In this document: piece after piece, positions 10,867-23,374 of the stretch
Layout: each line of letters begins with the position of its first letter
How positions within the stretch are numbered: the stretch's first letter is position 1
DNA from: Nyssa sinensis
Taxonomy: Eukaryota; Streptophyta; Magnoliopsida; Cornales; Nyssaceae
DNA: 64,000 bases
Direction: 5' to 3'
NCBI GenBank assembly: GCA_008638375.1
Contig: CM018052.1
Span: forward strand, 29,225,239-29,289,238
Made by a program: the position numbers and the translations under genes
Notes under the pieces: model-generated
What the model was told of the DNA's origin: nothing
The model's database searches: none
Seen by the model: the letters and a program-made list of their open reading frames with translations, nothing else

Positions 10867-13800
10867 TTCTCACACCCCGAATTTCTGACCGAAACCCGAG
10901 CTGTGACTGACGAACAGAAAGTAAATAAAATAAAAGATAATTAAATATATTTACGAATTTACGACAAATTAAATAGAATTCTTTAATTTTCTAAAAATTT
11001 CGGCAAAACCTCCTCTATTTTTCGAGCCTTTTTCCCCCTGATAATCACAATACATCATATATATACAACACATCACAATCCATCCTCACTCGATGGCCAC
11101 AAATCTCACAGAATTTAAAGGTGCATCGTCTAATTATACAATCCATCATATATATAGCTACACTTAAACTTAAGAATCATCGACTCCCAATTCATTACAC
11201 TATACTAATATCATTTCCATTTTCTTTTCACAATATACAAATTTTCTACAAGACAAGAAGGAAGTAAAGTAAGGAGCAATCTCAACGGAATTGACTAGAC
11301 ATGCATCATTTCCCATCAATACATATAGAAACATAAAATACATCTTACAACTACATTGTTCATAGGTCATTCGGGCTTAAGCCCTTACATCACAAAACAT
11401 AAGTCCCGTGGGCCAAAATACACCAAGTGCTTCATCCTATCAAGGTGTCATCGAATCTCAAGTAGCTAGGGCATCCTCATCTGTAATATATGTCCCACGA
11501 ATGAGTCAGCGCCAACATGCTGGTATGATATAATACTAATGCAAGAAACAAAATTAAGGACGTGGCATGTGCAAGTGTACATTTATCTCTACATGTCATT
11601 CAATGTCATCCATGCAATGCATGATCAATATGCATGACGCACCCATGCAACTCTATGTCACACCCATGTCTCACTTTACGGTTCTTCCCCGAAGGCCTGA
11701 GTAACCTTGTTCTCACTTTACGGTCCTTCCCCGAAGGCCTGAGTAACCTTGTTCTCACTTTACGGTCCGTCCCCGCTGGCATGAATACCATGGCCGATTT
11801 TGGGTTTTTTACCACAGGATCTACACTCTCATAATGCACAGCACCACGTGCTCAACTCACACTATGCTTTCAAGGAATCACACTATGCTAATATGCACTG
11901 ATTCCACCATGCAATGACATGTTCATAACAAAACAATCTACCAATACATGAAGCGTGCTTTAAGTCATGCATATTCCACTTAAAGCCATAATCACATCAC
12001 ACGATTCAGTGCACAAGTCCACATATCATGAACAATCCATTTGATCACATGCTCGGTTTTCACATTCATCATCTTGACAATTCCATAAATTACACACAAT
12101 GATAACATATGAATTACACATATAGTCAATGCTCACATCTATCATTTAATCAAATATCCAGGAAGATAATAAGAATCACATAAACATAGAACTAATCAAA
12201 CAATATGGCAATTACTCCTAAACTCAATCTTATTTCTTACTTAGCAAAATACCATACTTCTCATTCAAATAAATCTCCTAACAATTCAAAGAAATACATA
12301 AGTGTACAAAAAACCAATCTAGGGCTATCAAGACAATCAAGTTCTAAGTGATTTCCTAATAGCACTTAAGCACAGAGAACATTCAATTATTTTACCAAAT
12401 ACTCCTAAGCTTAACCTTATTTCTCACATTAGTAAAATATCATACCTGACTAGGGCGTGTCCCAACCCTAGGAAGCTATACCCACTAAGTAGTCCAATCA
12501 ACTGATGAATGACTCAGTCCTCCTACTGTAGCTGCTTAGAGGGTCCTCGCCTTTCCCTTTTGATGTTCCTAAAATTCACAAACAGGTCTCAATATATATC
12601 GCTACACAAATCTATGCTATTCATCAAATTTTATGTCTCTTTATGATTGGTATCTCTTTTACTCAATTAGACTTCACCATTGAATCTGGAATACTCGAAA
12701 TAATAAAGTTTCACTATTCTTTTATTTTAATCTGAGTCCGTTTGACTATTCTTTGACTTAGTCATTTTCCAATAAACCGTGAATTCTGGGTAAAATTTCT
12801 AATTTCACAAAATTCTATTTTTAATTTGAAATAGCTAAAAAGAATTTATTAAGTCTAACCTTTGGAGAATTTGCAGTCATCAATCACGTGTCTTGTTCCG
12901 ACCTTCAGCTAGTTAGCTTTCAGAAAATTAATGACTCAGATAATTTAACCTTAGACCCATCTCTCTTCTACTCCATCACCATGATAAAATCTATTACAAT
13001 TTAAAGATCAGTCCTTGTGGAAATGTGTTCCTAACAGCTGCTGTCCAGGATTTTTCCTCACCAAATTTCCACCCAATAGTTGGGACTCTATTCAAATTAA
13101 AATCTGAATTACACTCAATAACTGAACTATATTAAATTTAATAACAGAATTATATTTAAATCAAAAGGCTGTTCCATATCCAAATTAATAGCTAAATTCT
13201 ATTCCAATTCAATGGCACATTCCAGCAGCCAATTTAATTCTACTAGAGAGTAAATTCAGAGAATTAAGGTTTATACCTGATTTCAACCTGAACAAGTCGT
13301 TGGAAGGGAAATCAAGAAATCTGGAACTGCAGTCATTCGTCCCTGGCCCTGCTCTAATGCTAGTAGCCTAGAGCTGAGCCTCGGGTCCCAAAATCTGATT
13401 TATACGGCTGGGTAATTTACTGGTTTATGATACTTGTCTCAACTAGCTTGACCAGCCCTCAAATGAGTATATTGTTGATGCAAAACAGGGAAGGAAATGT
13501 AGGAAAATTAGATAGCAGGTGAGGAAGAAATGTGTAAATCAGTCGTGAAGATCTAGAATCAAAGCATCCCTTTTTCTCTCAACTGAAACCACAAACAACC
13601 AAGCTATACAATATCATCTGCAAACACGGCCCTGACCAAATCAGCAAACCCAACCTGAAATCCATGTACTCCATCGCAACTCCACCCATTTCACTACAGC
13701 CATCGCCCAAACATGAGACCCAACACCTGAATTGACCGTAGCCGCCATCTTCAGTAGCTTAACCAGATCGGAACCCAGGCTGCGTCTCTATCGACTTTCG

Positions 13801-14581
13801 ATTCCTTCAAACGATTACCCATAGATCCATCAAGGTGCATCAACAGCACACCTGGGCTGTTTTATATATTTTCCCAATCGCCGAAACTGCAGTGACCGTC
13901 CTGGATTTGAGCTTCTTGCACCGTAACTACAGCTGCATCAATCCAAGCTGTATCAAAATTCTCCAAACACAGACACGACTGGACTAGCAATTTCAACCTG
14001 CTCAACCTCAACCGCTAAACTGACTTAGCCATATAGATCTCAGCCCCGAAATCCAACCCAATGACCAACGGCACTCAATAGAGAATTCTGAAATTCTCTT
14101 TTTCTCTCTTCTTTTTCTTTCTTTTTCCCCCTTTTCTTTTTCTCTCTTTTTTTTCCCTGTTTTCACGCGATCTGCACCGCCCTTCCTCTCTTTCTCACGT
14201 TCCAGCAGCTTCGGCTGCTTCTTCTTTCTCTCTCTCTTTTCTCCCTCTTTCTCAGTCGCTGGAGCGCCGTTGTTGCTGTTGGCCCCTTTCCCCCGCTTCG
14301 TCTCCGTCGCCCCTTGCCTCGATCCCCCCTCACGACCACCGCCGCTCCTGCTGCAGTCATGCGGCTCACCCCCTTTCCTTTCCCTCTTTTCCCTTTCCCC
14401 TTAATTCTCTATCCTTTTCTTTCATGTTTTATTTGACACATTTTATATATATTGTATGCACCTGTTGGTATCACACGCACACACTGATCCACTCTTTTTC
14501 TTTTACCTTTTTGTTCAATTGCATGCATACCTGTACACAATATATATATATATAATTATTTGATGATATATATATATATAT

Positions 14582-14618
<37 letters not shown>

Positions 14619-14833
14619 GATTTGTATCTTACCATATTAAATTATAGCTTGCCGGTGAAGCTGAAAATTTATTTTGCTCACATTGAGTCCTTGTTAACGA
14701 CTCATTTATTTTCACAAAATTTTCATAGTCTAAGTTGAATAAAATTAATAATAATAAAAAAAAAATATTAAGGACATCTAAATGTTGCTCCATCACAAAA
14801 AAAAAATTTATCCTCATTTTTCAAGTCTTTACA
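10867..14833 (-). mobile_element. 3,967-bp insertion, probably a long solo LTR (Del/Tekay-like)
   Basis: Units A and C are uninterrupted here. The insert is flanked by a direct repeat TGAA (10863-10866 and 14834-14837), or five bases with one mismatch. Read on the minus strand it starts TGTAAAGAC and ends CGGGGTGTGAGAA. A GGGGTGTGACA-like end is usual for long LTRs of Del/Tekay chromoviruses, so the last bases look eroded. No gag or pol frames are present. Inside are a 3-unit 42-bp minisatellite (11670-11795), a CT-rich segment with GC-rich sequence (about 14090-14400) and TA/CA microsatellites (about 14541-14619). The class assignment is inference; that it is an insertion is directly visible. 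Confidence 0.65.
11670..11795. repeat. 42-bp minisatellite, three units
   Basis: CTCACTTTACGGTCCTTCCC and the following bases recur at 11670, 11712 and 11754. The first two units are nearly identical; the third is diverged in its second half. The repeat lies inside the 3,967-bp insertion, and the two overlapping open frames here (one on each strand) come from the repeat. Confidence 0.85.
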
Positions 14834-14965
14834 TGAATGAACTTGTGACTCTAAATTCACTTTTAAACTCTTAAAGACTGGTTTGCTAACTCATATCTTT
14901 GCATTCTTTGATCTAATTTTGTTGAAATCTGATCATGTTTCATTGTTTCTCCTGGATTTTAACTG

Positions 14966-17295
14966 TCAACCATAAATGTATGTTGATTAATACTGTTGCA
15001 GTTGCATATATGCTGCCTACTTTGGCACAGGCCGATGCGGGAGACAAGGGGACTTAACCCTTCCAAAATTTTGTTATTGTATTTTTTATTACTAAATTCT
15101 TTTTTTAAAATTTTAACAAAATAAGACTTAATTTCTCTAAAAAAATTTTATATATTCATATAAATTTTTTTAAAATTTTATTACTTAAAATTTTGTTCTT
15201 TCATGACTAAAATTTATGGATCTATCATTGACTTTGGAAGCATCACGTATGGTTTTACATGACCCTATATGCATATGGTTCATGATTGAGCCATTCTTTA
15301 TCGTAAAATTATAGTCAACAATGTTATCTTGGGTGCATATTCTACTTTTGTAGTTAAAATATTATGAAGATTTTATTCATTAATAATCTTATAATCAAAT
15401 TTAATAATCAAATTTTTATTAATTAATAATTTTTGAGTTTACCAAGTTATTAATCATTAAAGGGTTTAGAATACTGAAACCACTGTAAGGTCCGGTTCAA
15501 CTCAAGCAATTTGTCCTTGTTTGAAGAATTTCTTTCACAATTGGATAATATAATTTTACTATATTTTTTTAAAAGTTGAAGTGCACTGAATTATTTCCAA
15601 TTAAATTTTAACACAATGCCAATCATCCATGCATCTGCAACGGCATACTCCATGAGACGCATGAAACACATAAATGCACATAAGCCATATTTGTCATACT
15701 CTTTTCCTAAAATCATGATATATATATATATACATACATATATATATATGTGTGTGTGTGTGAATAATTTTTGTCTAAAATCTCTGTTTTTGATAAACTA
15801 ATTAAACTATAAAATTAAAATGTTCATATCTATCTTTTGGAGCAGGTGAGACACTTAGTGGATGCTTGTCCCGAGTCTCCCTCAAAGTTTGCAAGTCCAC
15901 CCGTGGAATTTATAGTGGTGCAATTTGGACGGGTAAATTCAAATTTTTTAAATTTTAGATTTCATATTTTATTTTGTTGAAATAAGTTTAGACTAAAGAA
16001 TTCAAGTTTAATTTAAATTAGGACTGCACTTGAATTGATACTTTAGAGACCCGAGTCCAACTTGAATCCGAACTAAATATTTTATGTATTATATTGTTTA
16101 TATTTTAGTTATACATTATTGGATTAGTAAAAATTTATTACAAGCATTACTATTTATAATTTTAAAAACTTGTTAATATTTAACATTTTTTTAAAATTAA
16201 ATTATATTAAAAGAATTATTTTAACAGTTTTGGTTTTTTTTTTTTAAAGGAGAAACTAAGAGAAGTTATGAGAACTTTTAATGAATAATCAAAATAGGAA
16301 ATGACAACAAATTATTAAAGAAATTGTAAATAAACTTTAAAAATTATAATTAATAATCTAAATGGTTGAAAATCTGTTGTGTTCGGATTGAATCCGATAT
16401 TAATAAGTTTTAATTCAAGTCGGACTTGACTTATGTTGTCAGGTTCAAAGTCATGCTCGAATTAATGATTTTTAAATTTGAGCTGAATTTGTGCATGACT
16501 TAACTTGAAACCGACTTATCTAAGTTGCACATTAAGATTTATTAAGTGAAGAATTATAACTTACATCAAAATAAATAAATAAATAAATAAATAAATAAAT
16601 ACCGGCCCACTCATCGTAATTTTCAACCCCAATTCATGAGCCAAACAAGTCTATAAATTGTAGTGTTCAATAATATAAAAATATATGATTAAAATTCTAT
16701 TTAAATGATGTAAGTATTTATGTAGTTAGTGTGAGATTAATCCATTGTTGTATCAAATAAAAATATATATATTAATCCTCTAATAATTTAGTACGTATAA
16801 TTATTTTAAAAAATTCATGAACTAATTTCAATCTAATTTTAAAGAATCAATTATAGTGTTTAATTAATAATTAATAACTAAATAAATTTAATTATCAATA
16901 ATATTTTAAGAAACCAATTTCATTCATAGTTACTTGATAATTCTAGCACTTAATATAAATGTTCAAAGAAATCCTCAATAGTTTTAATTATTAAATTAAA
17001 AATTATATATGTATGTACATCTATAAACGTTGGATAAAATTATTAATAAAAATAATTTATTCATAATATAAAAGGAAATTAAGATCCTTCTTACTTATTC
17101 GGAATAAATCCCACTAAGGACAAAAAATAACAAATCGCGCAGCGTCTGTTTTAGAGAGAGAGATTTGGGGAGAGAAGTGGCGCGGAGATTACGACAACAC
17201 AGATTTATAACGGAAAGAAATAGGAAGGAGAGGAGCGCACGAGCTTCATCTTCATCATCTCTTTAGGGTTTAGGAATCTCTGCAAAGATACATAT
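14966..17295. other. Spacer between units B and C
   Basis: AT-rich sequence with no gene I can support. It holds TA and TG microsatellites at about 15718-15762 and an (ATAA)n tetranucleotide run at about 16568-16602. A small GC-richer island at 15846-15940 has splice-like borders (see findings). Just before copy C, 17150-17290 contains GTTTTAGAGAGAGAGA and a TTTAGGGTTTAGG leader-like stretch, a plausible 5' UTR. Confidence 0.6.
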
Positions 17296-18660
17296 ATGGT
17301 TGCACGGGTTATTCGATCAGAATCGGCTGCACAAAAACTTCGTGAGAAATACAGGGCTGAAGCATTGGAGTTTGTTCAACTAAGAAGATGCAGTTTGAAA
17401 GGTAATTTTGAATTCGTGTGTACGCTGTGCGGATTCGATTACGACAATGATGAAGAACTGAGAAGTCATTTTACTGTTGGGATCACCCACACAATCATGC
17501 TGGAACTAGCCGATAAGACACTGTTGAAGAGTAATCCGTGGCCATTCGACGATGGCTATATCTTCTTCCACGGCCAACAATCCGATGGTGAAAAAATTGA
17601 AGGACCCACGGCCCCCACCCACATCGGTTACAAAAATCTTACCAGAGTCGGATATGGGGAGATAGCATTAAGTATTCGTGAAGTTGATCAGAAGATATCG
17701 AAAATATGGTGTGAATTTCTTGGTAACAATTGTAATCGTGACTTGGACGCCAGTGATTTTGCAATTGTTGCCTTCCGATATCAGGCCAATCTAGGTGCTC
17801 CACACTTGGAACCGAAAACCAGAGCGCAGGCATACAGAGTAACTTGTCAGATTTGCTGTAATTATATATATGACGGCAAGGATGCCTCTACGCTTCTAAA
17901 TACTCACACTAGAGAACTTGCTTGCACCGGTACAAACGTAAATGGGGTAAATTAATTGTTCAATTTATATATAAGTTGATTTCGTTTTTTATGGCTGAAC
18001 AATCAAATATTTGTTTATATATATATATATATGTGTATATAATGTGTTTGCCACCATGTTAGGCATTTCATTTTTTCCACACGAGATGTATTCTACTCTG
18101 GATTTTAATTTGCGACTATCATGGAGAAAGGGTAAGCTGCCCAATTTGCCGTGGCACTGGTGTAGTGTTGCCTGAAGGGGAGGAGAGTGTACGAGTTGAA
18201 GAATTGCGTGAAGACAAGGTATGTTTGTTTCAAACAAATGTTGTGCTTATAGTGGCAATAATTAAAGAGTCATTTTTCCCTTTGTATCTGGAAAAATCAT
18301 TATTCTTCTACGATCTGTTTTCAAGAATTGTTTAATTGTTTTAGTATACTCAGTTCAAACAATACGCATCCAATGTATGGATCACTTCTCGTTCATGGTT
18401 TTCTCAACCGGAAGAGGGAGCAAATCCCACAGTTGGCTTGGCTTTCCCTCGTAGATTTGATGAGAGTCCGACTCAGGCCTGTCCTCTTTTCAAATCTTGT
18501 AGTAATATATGTGTTGTTTTTGTTCTGCATTCTGTTCAATATCATTGATTTTTTTCTTTCTTTCTTTCTTTTGACCATTTCTCTCTCACAGCAAAATGTG
18601 GTGCGCAAAAAATCAATTACCTTCTATCGAGTTGAGGAGAATCAATTACCTGCTCAATAG
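17296..18660 (+). CDS. Unrecognised Cys/His-rich protein with C2H2-like and RING-H2-like motifs, copy C (4 exons, ~347 aa)
   Basis: Proposed exons are 17296-17946, 18063-18218, 18345-about 18512 and 18592-18660 (TAG). Motifs are C42-x2-C45-x12-H58-x6-H65 near the N terminus, FDDGYIF (84-90), and a full RING-H2-like ligand series. That series is C184-x2-C187-x22-C210-x9-H220-x2-H223-x2-C226-x16-C243-P-I-C246, spanning the exon 1/2 junction. The C3-to-H4 spacing (x9) is longer than in classical RING-H2 domains. The end of exon 3 is uncertain: the copy B donor position reads AGTAAT here, and the nearest phase-0 donor is GTTGTT at 18513. I do not recognise the family. An E3 ligase role is inferred only from the ligand pattern. 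Of the two complete copies, this one keeps all canonical RING ligands. Confidence 0.75.
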
Positions 18661-18662
18661 AA

Positions 18663-20934
18663 GTATGTTTTAACCAAACCCAAAATTTAGTTTTATTGTT
18701 GAACATTATAAATGTGAGTATTATTTGCTACTTGCCTACACATTTTTGTTGTGATCTTATCTTTCGGATGCTACCTGTAAACACTATAAGTCCATTACCC
18801 TGTATGCCCTGTTGATTGCTGTGATAGTCATCAGACTCATCACACACTCAATATATTGAGTTTAATTTGCCCCTTCCAATCACCATTTAGAAGATCAAAT
18901 CACAAATTCTTTACTAAAATTTCCTGGTTGTGTTTACATATAAAAAAAAGTAAAAATAAAATGTGAGGGCCAGGGTCTAAATGATGGCTTACCATTCATT
19001 GCCCACTAAATACGCATCCAAAGTTGGTCCTCTAAAATCTAGAACCTACAATAATGAAAGAAAAGAACATTTCAAGCATCATAGAACTGAATAAACAAAC
19101 TTCTTCTTCTTTTTTCGCAATATGATGCAGTCACGCTTGGAATGTTGTACGGTCCCTTGCATGCCCTGTTGAGGTACATACGAGTTATAACTTATAAAAG
19201 GTGTGTTCGCTTGGGTTCAACTGTTCAGGTACATGAGACCATAAGTAGAAAGGGGTCACTATAAAGATCATATTGCCATCCATTGCACATATCCTTGTAA
19301 GTAATTAATTTTAAAAAAGAATTAAGACGTGACAAATCATTTGTTGGCTGTTGTCTTATATTCCAATAGTTATTACTTCTGGTTCGGATTGTACCTAAAA
19401 TATGTAAATGATATCAACTTCAAGAGATTTATCATTTAATGTAGTCAATGACATTTGATTTTTTGGTAGTAGATTTTGAGTTTATCGTGATAATGGTAGA
19501 CAAGTCTATATATTTCCATATATTTGTGATCTCTAAGTATGATAAACTCACTAGTATATGCCTTGTTCTATTAGTATATTGTTACCATCTTGCTACTTGT
19601 CATCTGAATGAATGATGTCTTGTGGAACAAAAGTTGTTGAAACAATCTCCACTTGTTGTGTCAAAAGGAATTTTATTTTAAATTATCGCGGAACAGGACA
19701 GTATTTACCAAAATGACCTGCAGAACACTTTTAGCTGGTTTATATTGTGTAAAATTATACTTAAAAGTTGAAGACGTAATTAATTGAAACACGAGTTTTC
19801 TTGTAGATAAACATTTTGGGTTTGAATTCAGACTCAGTTTTATGCGTTTTCCCCTTCATCATTTTTTCCGTACTTTTTGTTTCTCTAACGTATAATTATT
19901 ATGTTTCTAGGTAATTTTCTAAACTATTCTCTGAATGGCCATGGTCTGCATGCATTTCTTTATGCTTAGGATACAAAGCATTCTAAGCTGGCTACATTTC
20001 TTTTCCATCCGAGTTATTTCTGCCTGCAAGTGATAATAAAGGTTCATCACTAATATAGAAGAACAAGGAGTTTAGCTTAGATGATGAGAGCTTTCAATAA
20101 TTTTTTCACTCCTTTCTGATTGTTTATGGGAGTGTGTGATGATTTGTTATTTGCTTGTCTTTTTTCTTTTCTTCTAGACATTTTGGTTGAGGTTGGGCTT
20201 GGGGGGCAGTTTGATATGTCGCTTGTGTGAAAAAATCAGACACCTATCACAAACAATTGTGGTACTGCCTTAGTGAAGGGGACTGATTTAACATACTTTA
20301 CTCTCTGCATAATTTTATTTCTTGTTACGTCACTGAATCTTTCTTATATTGAAATATTCTTATAAGAAGCATGGAAATGCTTGGGATGCAGAACGTTGAC
20401 CTGGAACTCTTAAGGTTAATTTGTGATAGATTTCATACGGTAAGAAGTGACATGTTGTGAGGAACATGTTTTGGTTCAGATCATTTAACTGCCTTGCATC
20501 TATATTTATTTAGATCGTGCCAATAATCAGGATGAGAGCCACTGCCTCTAACAATGCATGATGTTGTAGCCTGCGATCAATCCAGTGGGCAGTCAAATTG
20601 TCAAATAGATTTTCTGTGTCATACTAATTATCATGTACAAATTTCTAGCCCACATAGTTATAATTCATGGGACTTTGACAGATCTTTTAAGCAATCAAAT
20701 TAATAGCTTGTATGTCATTTAACCACTAATGTTGCACACTATGGGTGACAACAAGGTCATGATCTTTATTATCATATATCCATTTATATATGTTCTGCAG
20801 CATAATCATGAATTTGTAATGTAGGATTATGTGACTCCTTGTTGTGCTTCCACTTTAAGGTGTACTTGTAGATTGTTTGGTTTGGTTCACGTATAGGGTT
20901 TAAGAATTGATATGGAATTTGGTTTTCTTGTCAG
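18663..20934 (+). other. Putative 3'-UTR intron of unit C
   Basis: It starts with GTATGT two bases after the stop and ends with GGTTTTCTTGTCAG at 20934. It is collinear with units A and B but more diverged, and lacks their insertions. It contains no supportable gene. Confidence 0.55.
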
Positions 20935-21310
20935 GCTTCTGTGTTGATGGAGATCTGATAGCCTTTGCTGTGGTTTTTTTCTGGCCTTTCCTCTGGTGCC
21001 TTAACTATTAGATCCGCACAGGCTGTGGAATGACTTTAATACTCGTACACTTGCTAGGTTCTTTATGTTTTGTTCATTTACTGCTTTGAAATTTTAGAGG
21101 GCGTTGAATTTTCTGGTATTTGGAAGAATGTTAGGCTTCTGTCTGGATTTTTGTGAACCTAAGTTGTGGCTGAACCTGTGGCATGTGATTCCACTGTCAA
21201 AATATAATACTGGTTTGTGAATTCGTTTCTTTGCTTTTGTTTGCTTTTATTGCGTTGAAAACTGACCATTTTTCTCCAGGATATTAACTGTCAATTATAA
21301 ATGTTGTTAG
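20935..21310 (+). other. 3' terminal (untranslated) exon of unit C
   Basis: Homologous to 4311-4690 of unit A, with shared words such as TTCCTCTGGTGCCTTAAC and TTTTCTCCAGGATATTAACTG. Indels relative to A and B argue against coding. It lies about 570 bp before the 3' end of the convergent DUF506 gene. Confidence 0.5.
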
Positions 21311-21882
21311 TGGTTGCCTATTGCTAGTCTCATTGCCTGTTGATTAGATTTTCATTGGTTCATTCTGATGTGAGTTCATAGTATGGATTATGGATGTTCA
21401 GTTGTAATTATGTGTGAATTGAAGTGACCTCCGTTTTATGTGTTGATTTGCTGTTGATTTGTATCCCTGTTTGTTGATCGGCAATCACCCTGCATCTGCA
21501 TGTCTGCCATGTTCTTTTGGATTTGAATCCTAGATATATGTTATATTTTTACTATGATTCGATTACCCCTTTTTTTAATTAAAAATCATTTGGCACTAAT
21601 TCTCTAGGTACCATTTATTGCGGAAGTTATTTCGGGTACTTCCACTGTCATTGAATGGACCTAATTGAATTTTTGTTAGCTCTTGCTGTTCTCCATGCTT
21701 TAAACTATATATAACAGACAATGTTCTATGTGCTACATATATATTATGATCTGGGATAATATATATACTTGTGCAACTATGTATATTTCAGGAAACTAAC
21801 AGTGACCCTCTAAAGGAACACAGGCATGAGAATGAACAAAGCTTTATTGACTTGAATAGGATGTACAAAACTCATTTCACAA

Positions 21883-23319
21883 TCATACAACTTCAACAGC
21901 TGTATGATGCAAATTAGGGAAGTTCTCTTGTAAATCTACTGTTAGCATCGATGCCCTTGGCCTAGGTGGCCGGTTAGGATATCCGGTTGACAACGACGGC
22001 ATAGATGTTGTCCTTTCGCATGGGCTTTGCCACTTTGATTGCATGTATCTATACTTCCTCCATGGACCCATGTGCATTTTGTTCTCTTTCATGCACTTCT
22101 TTGCAGCTGAACATAGTATTTTGATTAGGGCATGTAATCTTTCAATTTTTCCAACGAACACTTCAGGAAGCTTGCTGATTAGCTGCTTGTATTCGAAACT
22201 TGCTCTCGCCATTTCAAACTCTGCGCGAAAGTTTAATTCAATTATCACCCTGACCTCTTCTCCTTTCTTAGAACTCAACTTGTCCACCACATCCAAAAAG
22301 GTGTGCTCACCTGCAACATGGTTAAAAAACCAAGCCCTCACAGGTTAGATGAAACATATAATATATACAATATATATATGTGTGTGTGTGTGTGTGTATT
22401 AATTAAGATGTACCTGATGGTATATTTGGAGAGCTTTTCCATTTAGATGTGCAGATGGCACTGTTGAAACTGGCATTTTGAAGACGGTGACAAGTTTCCC
22501 TCATTAGGCAATTCCGGCAAGCGCCAGGGACTGGTCTCCGGCAGCCGCATGCGTTCCCCCCGGTTTGTGTCTCCTTTACTGCTTCCTTGGTAATATTTCG
22601 TATCCTTGATTCTAATGAGCTTGTCCTGCATAAAGTGGCCTGCAAAAATGAAAATTACAACACATTTTCACTTTATGTTTTTCAGTAATGTTATATTCAC
22701 CTAAGACAATCTCTCTCTTACTTTATATGTTATTTTTGTATTTGTAAATAAAATCACCAGACTTTATTCAATTCTTGTGAGGACAATTATGTAAAATTAT
22801 TTTTAGTACTTTTTTACATTTAAAAAAAGATACTCCGTACAATAAATATAAAAAAAAAAACTCCAAAACACATTTGATGTTCCAAATAGATTATACCTAC
22901 CACTCATAGTGCATGCACGTGTGTGTGTGTATATATATATATAAACAAAATTCAAGTGAGCAAATGATGGAAATTCATGGGTGCCTAATTTGGACATTAC
23001 GAGATGATAATGATCAAAATAATCCAACGGTCCTAATAAATGTTGCACTTACATCTAAAAGCTGGTGCTGGGTCTCCCAAAAACTCTTGTTATCTTCAAC
23101 ATTTCCAGAGCCTCCATTCTCTTCCACTGCACCTTCATTTCCATCATTCCCCTCCAATTCAATCATTATATTTTTCGGCGAGCACTCACTTTCTGTGTCA
23201 AGAAACTCGAAGACAGTATCGGACAAACTCATCGCTGGCTTACCTGAACACTCAATTTCACAGTTATCAAATGTCAAAATTCGGTGACTCACCGGAATTC
23301 TCGCTGTCGCTCTGGCCAT
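21883..23319 (-). CDS. DUF506 (PDDEXK-like) family protein, 3 exons, 306 aa
   Basis: Exons on the minus strand are 23319-23053, 22639-22414 and 22310-21883. Introns have GT..AG ends (GTAAGT and GTACAT donors) and join in phases 0 and 1. The N terminus (about 1-85) is acidic and low in complexity. Residues 120-139 hold a Cys cluster (C120, C122, C130, C133, C139). Family hallmarks follow: TSKWKSS (about 154-160), GEHTFLDVV (165-173), ELNFRAEFEMARAS (189-202), LPEVFVGK (212-219) and MHMGPWRKYRYMQSKW (about 248-263). DUF506 is a plant family predicted to have a PDDEXK nuclease-like fold. Its biochemical role is not established and I infer none. Length is normal and no frame breaks are seen. It is transcribed towards unit C. 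Confidence 0.9.
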
Positions 23320-23366
23320 GGCCTAGCGCTGATCATTCGAGGTTCCCATTAGCACCTGAAAGCTAG

Positions 23367-23374
23367 TTTATATG
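23367..23374 (-). promoter_or_regulatory. Possible TATA box of the DUF506 gene
   Basis: On the minus strand CATATAAA lies about 48 bp upstream of the start codon at 23319. A short upstream ATG (ATGGGAACC, ending in TAG after 8 codons) lies between them, so the 5' UTR would be very short or carry a small uORF. Confidence 0.35.

Noticed and set aside
11606..11839. Overlapping open frames on both strands
   Set aside because: They are produced by the 42-bp minisatellite, whose length is a multiple of three.
14163..14369. Arg-rich minus-strand frame of 68 codons
   Set aside because: It comes from a CT-rich, low-complexity segment of the 4-kb insertion and has no protein-like composition.
23040..23366. 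Plus-strand frames over 22.9-23.4 kb
   Set aside because: They are antisense shadows of DUF506 exon 1, whose splice sites, family motifs and frame are consistent on the minus strand.
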